From positions 1,550,001-1,614,000 of the forward strand of contig CM065888.1 in assembly GCA_033439255.1 (NCBI GenBank): a stretch of 64,000 nucleotides of DNA. Reading direction: 5' to 3'. Below the pieces are notes generated by a model, which was given only the letters and a program-made list of their open reading frames with translations, was not told where the DNA came from and made no database searches. Both the position numbers and the translations under genes were made by a program. Shown in pieces: positions 59,241 through 64,000 of this stretch; position 1 is the first letter of the stretch, and each line of letters begins with the position of its first letter. This DNA is from Hericium rajendrae. Lineage: Eukaryota; Basidiomycota; Agaricomycetes; Russulales; Hericiaceae.

Positions 59241-61756
59241 TTAATCCATATACATCCGCATCTCTGCCGGCACTGGCTGAACGGGCACTATGCCCACAAA
59301 CCGACTCTTCCAGTCCTCAAGATCGTTCAAATTGACATTGAGCGATTGAAGATGACCCTCTTGTCTGAGTGCGACGAGATGCGGGGCGAACGCCTCGAAG
59401 AACTTTGCATCCGGGATGTGGCTGGACACCGATAGCTCCTGCAACATCTCGTGCGCCTTCAAACTCGCACCACATTCCGTATCCAGCAGTGAAATGGTGG
59501 CCAGCTCGCGGAAGAAACGAGATAAATCCACACGATATTGGTCCAAGAATCCACGGCGCGGACTGGGCGGGCCGATGGCGACTTCCATGAGTTGATGGAG
59601 AATGTCCGCAGCACGCATGGTAAAGATGAGATGCTGGATCCCGCTGAAGTGCCACAGCAGGTACGCCAACATCTCTACCGTGGCGCCGGACTCGTGAATC
59701 CGACGTGATCCTGGAAAGCGGCAGGAGATGGACAGCATCCGCAGGTCTCGCAGGTGCAACCTTGGGATCAGCTCTCGCAGCAGAGGGGACACCGCTGCCA
59801 ATACTGTTGTCGTTGGAATGAAGAGGAACGTGACGAATGGCTCCTGCTCAGGCACGAGTGGGTTCCCTGCTTCACTCCTCCACAGCTTTATACCGCCGCC
59901 GCGTCCGGATGTAGTGAGCTCGAAAGCGACAGCACAGATGCGGCGGCCAGTGGACAACCTGGTAATGTATGCTAGTAACACAGTCACCGGGTCCCTCATG
60001 TGAAGATGATCCACTGGTTTATCAGGTTTGTCGAGAGAGCACGACACGAGAATCGACGCGCTCGTCGGGATTTTTACATGCTCCAGAAAGCCGGCACAGC
60101 TCGTCATGTCGCCGGCCAACGCGAGGCTGTGGAGGTGAGCAAGCTCTGGCCACCGGGCGCGCGGCGGCCATGGATCGTCCTCAACACCTATTGGCCAAAT
60201 GTTCTCCAAATTCAGGACCTCCAGCATGGGCATTCTGCTGAGGCATCGGAAGAGCTGGTCGCGCGACGGCTCCGCTAAGGGTGCGGTCGGTTCTTGGAAA
60301 TCTGGGTCCACGTGGTGCAATTGCACGACGCCGAACGGAGGTAGACGCAGCTCAAAATGGGTGATGGAAGGTGTGATAAGGGGGGACGTTATCCAGTTGA
60401 TGGTGTAGCCGCTGAGCATCAGCCGACGAAGTGCCGGGACCGTCCAAGCGAAGAGGTCGTTCGACAGGGGATCGACGAGTGGTTCCTGTCCAGGGTCCAG
60501 TACCCGTTCCTCAGGAATTACGATGCGGTATCGAGAGAGGGTGAGCGACTCCAGCATCGGCGCGGGGTTGGTAAGGGGAATCCCGAAGACCATGGACCCG
60601 GGATTCACGAGAACTTCCAGCTCTCTGATATGAGACATGTGCTCATTGATCACGTCTAATTCCTCTAGATTGCGTTTCCAAGGGGCATATCCACGAGGAA
60701 TATAGCGATGAAGGGTGACAGGCAGGTCTTAGGTGCGAGCAAGGCCTTCCTTCATCCATGCAATGGTAGTGGCATACGTCATATGTATCCACAATCTTGG
60801 GTCCTGGAAGAGCACGTCTCGCCAAAGACGACAGACCTGCGAGAGCGGCAGCCATCCTGGCAATGGCATATCAACCAGTCTCCGGTGTGACGACGTCCGC
60901 TCGTGGGGAGATGGACCGTCATGCGTAGCTGGATGGAGGTCGATCACATGCCTGAAGATGCGAGATAGGATTTCTGGGGGAGTGTGAGGGTTGTGGGCTA
61001 CGGTATAACGATGGCGCCGGCTTCGCGGCAGAGCCCGCTACCTGCGCCCTTACTTGTACAGCGCATGGCCGATGTAGTTAACACGTAGCTTTCGAAATCA
61101 TGTTCTCATAAGTATTATGGATGGCTCCCTGTGTGCTCAGCTAGTTTGACCGTTTGCTTCGTGCCGAGGGACGAATTATGATGTTAGGTTGGCGCTTGTG
61201 CGAGTCACACTGAGTCACGCATGAGTTGGCAGGGAGCTATGTCAGATATTTGGACATTGTCTTGAACGCCGTTAGTTATGAGGCCTGTGTCATACTATGA
61301 GGCCTGACAAGTTCAAAAGGTAACTCACTTCTCGTGCGAATTTACGACGTCGACGGCATTGTCAATGTCACTATAGCGGTCACAGTGGCATGACATGGAG
61401 GTTTTCGAAGCGGAGTTGAGTCAAGCACAGCCACTTGAACCTAGATGGGCGCGCCAAAAGTGCAATCACGATTTGAGCCTCTAAGACCCTCTACCCCTAG
61501 GGGTAGCGGGAATTGCGCTGTGTCGCAATGGACGACGCGGTTTCAGCCAGTTTCGTTAGCTCCTCGTCGTAGCGGCGGACTGCATCTTTGACAGAATCTG
61601 TGTTGCTGTAAGGTCCGATGCCACGAATAGGAGCGAGCTTTGCGGTCGCAACCTCGTTGTAACTGATGTTCATTGAGCTGCCAATAGTCAGTCAGTCCGA
61701 CCTTTGATGTGTCACACTGCTACGCACCTCGCGGAGTGATTATAGGGTGCCTCCAT
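59241..61756 (-). pseudogene. F-box gene copy broken by a nonsense codon and an insertion
   Basis: This is the right-arm copy of the intact gene at 41445-43461. The micro-exon 61728-61756 (MEAPYNHSA plus AG) and its intron 61678-61727 are intact. Exon 2 opens SSMNISYNEVATAKLAPIRG and runs to SIATQRN. It is then interrupted by about 507 bp (61004-61510), and resumes at AHNPHTPPEILSRIFRHVID. A second lesion is TAA at 60729-60731, where the intact copy has CAG (LART-stop-DLPV versus LARTQGLPI). Beyond it a 470-codon frame stays open to the normal stop, which suggests that the damage is recent. Either lesion would prevent a full-length protein. Confidence 0.9.
61004..61510. mobile_element. ~507 bp insertion in an F-box pseudogene, possible small DNA transposon
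   Basis: Comparison with the left arm shows that this sequence is absent at the equivalent site, between ACACAGCGCAA and GTAGCCCACAACC. CCCGCTACC at 61034-61042 and its inverse GGTAGCGGG at 61502-61510 could be 9 bp terminal inverted repeats. A perfect 16 bp palindrome, CTACCCCTAGGGGTAG, lies at 61491-61506. There is no protein-coding content and no clear target-site duplication, and about 30 bp (61004-61033) before the candidate repeat is unexplained. Class is undetermined. Confidence 0.6.
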
Positions 61757-62678
61757 CACTGGTAGGAGCGAACAAAGTTGGCTCGGAAAGAGGGTTTGCG
61801 TCCGTAAGTTCACTTGGCGCGCAGTTCCGCATTGATTCAGTGTCAAATCGGAACCGGACCCTCCATCTAAGATCTCGGATGGAACGGCGGTTGCAACGTT
61901 ACCATAACATGTTACAGCAGGGTTTTGTCGTCTCGGAAGTCCTCCGCATCTCTAGAACAGAGACGTATCAAAACTGTTGGAAAAAATGCGTGACCATGTT
62001 GAGGAAGTGGCGCGATCTGCTCATGGTGCTACTTTCACGAAGTTGACAGGAATATATGTCGGCCGTCGAAGGATGTCGGGGATGTAGTCTCCTTAAGCAG
62101 ACTGAAGAAAATGATAGTTGATTTTCTTCAGGGAAGAGCGCTGATGAGAGAAACGCACCGCATCTCGATAGGGCCGCAAAAGATAATGATACCATGAGAA
62201 GGACACCTGTGCTTTTAGTCCTGAAAACGCTGAGCATGATTGGCTATCTTCGAAAATGAGAGACTGACCGAGAGAAGAGTGAAAATACGACGTTACCCGA
62301 CGGCAAATTAGCAAGATCATGACACGAAATGCGTGCGGACGCAGCGGCCGAGTAAATATGCTCACCTTCGAGTCCATCAGCACTTGCACCTTGAGGACCA
62401 CCATGGGAAAGATGTGAGAGAAAATTGAGCTGTGCACGAATAGTGACAGGTATAACTATCTAAGAGGGTAGTATTCAGATTCTGATATGTGCGCCCAATA
62501 TCAAGCATATAAACTGTGCACAGATCCATGACGAGTCGATTACAGGCTCGCCGACGATCGAGAGAAAGCGAAAAAACAACATAAATATGACAAAAAGCGA
62601 GCGACAATCTGTAGCAAAAGATACGTCGTCGTGGCGCGAAGCAGAGGCCCCGCCCACAGCGTCAGAGATGAATTATAA
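61757..62678. other. Intergenic region
   Basis: Up to about 62085 this is the upstream part of the right duplication arm. The rest is the 3' flank of the flippase gene. No gene is recognised. Confidence 0.5.
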
Positions 62679-64000
62679 TTACAACGCCCTCGGCCCCGCA
62701 TACGAATACGTGCTTCCGCGCCAATTGTCCCCTGGCTCTTCTTGTTGGTGCTGCCCGCCCCATTGACGGTCCTGCTCTGCACCGTCCCCTGCAGAATGTG
62801 CTGGGACATATGACGTTTCTGTCACCGAGAATTGGTGAGCGTGAGACTCTGGCGGACGACCATGGCTCATTGCGTCTTCTGCATACGGAGATCGTGGCTG
62901 CGGAGAATACGGTGGCGAGGAATTCTGAGGCTGACTCCGAACGCGCATTTCATACGAGTTCGGCAGCGGCCGTAATGAATTCATTCCAGGTGTCGTTGGT
63001 GACGGTGGGTATGCTTCAGATGGATGGCGATATACAGCTGTGGGGAGAGGAGATGGTAATGGAATGTCGGAGGCGGAATAGTAGGAAGCAGGGCGGGGTG
63101 ACGTTGACAGTGCCAGTTGACCTGGTGACAGCTGATGCTGCGTTGGTGGATCAGGTGAAAGGTAAGCTTCATCTCCTCGGAGGGTCTCGTCGCTAGTGAC
63201 GCCGTAACGCGAGTCGTCGCCAGCATATTCCCCGTAAGGACTGTTCACTACAGATACATCTACGTATTTCTCGGCGCCTGGAAGAGAGCCGTGTTCGCCG
63301 GGACTGGTGGTCATCGCTGGCTGGTAGCCATCTTCGAGATAGCTGGAGATTTCTGAAGGAGAGCGGACATGGGGTTTGGAGAACATTGGCGCAGTTTCTA
63401 AGCCACCGCTATACTTCCTGTCACGACGGTGCTTGATTCCCAGCCGATCTTTGAGGTCACCTTTCACCCACATTTCCCGGACGATGTCGCTGTCGGAAGG
63501 CATATAAGTTGAGGTGAAGAATTTGACCAAAAAGCGGGGCGCTATGGCGATAAATTAGCATATTTTCACCTTAACAGAGCAATGGAACCATACCAAGAGC
63601 AAGAGCTACGGAAAGTAAGACAGTAGCCCAAAATATGACGTTTCCGAACAGAACTATGACCTCATCATTGAAATCATATGTTGGGAAGAACGAATAGATG
63701 ACGATCCACAAAACCATGACTAGGGAGGAGCCGACAACAATGACCCATGTTATGACGGTCCAACTACATACGGGTTATCAGCTATGCGGAACGACAATAC
63801 AAGTCAGATCATACGCACTAGTGGGTATTGATACCAACGTAGATGTTCGCGGCGAAGATCGCAGCCACGGACACTGTGGTACCAAAATCCGATAAGGAGT
63901 CGATGCCTCTTCCGTCCCACGAAAGAGCATCGCCGATAGTCCACACGAGATAAGGAATGAAGTATACGACAATGGACTGGTACAGGCCATCAATCATATA
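62679..64000 (-). CDS. P4-type ATPase (phospholipid flippase), C-terminal part, truncated by the window
   Basis: Three exons are visible (63819 to the window end, 63594-63763, 62679-63541), giving the last 404 residues. The first begins YMIDGLYQSIVVYFIPYLVW, the C-terminal membrane domain of P4-ATPases. Further helices follow: VSVAAIFAANIYVGINTH, WTVITWVIVVGSSLVMVLWI and VIVLFGNVIFWATVLLSVAL. After PRFLVKFFTSTYMPSDSDIV comes a cytosolic tail of ~270 residues rich in Pro, Ser and Tyr. P4-ATPases move phospholipids from the outer to the cytosolic leaflet. The catalytic and nucleotide-binding domains lie beyond the window. The placement of introns is supported by exact frame continuity and family alignment. 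Confidence 0.9.

Larger units (their letters stand above)
57652..62085 (-). repeat. Right arm of the ~4 kb inverted segmental duplication
   Basis: This arm matches 41020-45012 in opposite orientation. Its length excess (~440 bp) is largely explained by the ~507 bp insertion at 61004-61510, offset by small deletions such as ~55 bp near 62040. The kinase continues beyond the inner edge here but not on the other arm. Confidence 0.85.

Noticed and set aside
1-64000. CRISPR arrays, tRNA or rRNA genes, bacterial-type operons
   Set aside because: No regularly spaced repeats and no recognisable RNA gene were seen. The introns and gene families are those of a fungus.

Overview
The window looks like nuclear DNA of a basidiomycete fungus, most probably a wood- or litter-decaying Agaricomycete. 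The evidence is the gene structure (many 45-85 bp GT-AG introns, compact spacing), a secreted AA9 lytic polysaccharide monooxygenase with a C-terminal CBM1, a thaumatin-like protein, pepsin-type (A1) aspartic proteases, a Zn2Cys6 regulator and a strongly expanded F-box family. I cannot name the species. Exon structures were built by hand. For every multi-exon gene called complete, the summed coding length is divisible by three. No tRNA, rRNA or CRISPR was recognised.

Layout. 0-6 kb: a medium-chain enoyl/quinone reductase (+), a thaumatin-like protein (+) and a BTB/POZ protein (-). 6.7-22 kb: six large F-box proteins, five on the minus strand and one on the plus strand, one of them frameshifted. 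22.9-27 kb: a small two-exon hypothetical gene, a phosducin-like protein and a divergent F-box-like protein, all minus. 27-30.7 kb: no convincing gene. 30.7-33.6 kb: convergent AA9-CBM1 oxygenase (+) and A1 protease (-). 35-43.5 kb: three more F-box genes (+), with an AT-rich stretch holding a ~360 bp hairpin. 44-49 kb: a graveyard of a truncated kinase copy, an A1 protease pseudogene and an FAD amine oxidase split by an in-frame TGA. 50.5-53.6 kb: an eight-exon Zn2Cys6 transcription factor (+). 53.9-55.1 kb: a 602 bp unit twice in tandem. 56.3-58.5 kb: a complete Ser/Thr kinase (-). 59.2-61.8 kb: an F-box pseudogene interrupted by a ~0.5 kb insertion. 62.7-64 kb: the C-terminal end of a P4-ATPase flippase (-), which runs off the window.

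The main theme is local gene birth and decay. All ten large F-box loci share one structure that is easily missed: a first coding micro-exon of 23-32 nt ending in AG with a phase-2 intron, followed by one ~1.8-1.95 kb exon carrying the F-box and a leucine-rich C-terminal region. They fall into two sequence subfamilies of about 611-623 and 652-659 residues. Copies arose by tandem duplication (16.6-19.3 and 19.7-22.4 kb), by an inverted copy at 34.4-37 kb that kept its upstream region, and by a ~4 kb inverted segmental duplication (41.0-45.0 versus 57.65-62.1 kb). In that last event the intact partner is swapped: the F-box gene survives on the left arm and the kinase on the right.

The secreted enzymes fit a saprotrophic lifestyle. 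The F-box proteins would be substrate adaptors of SCF ubiquitin ligases. That role follows from the domain; their targets cannot be inferred from sequence.
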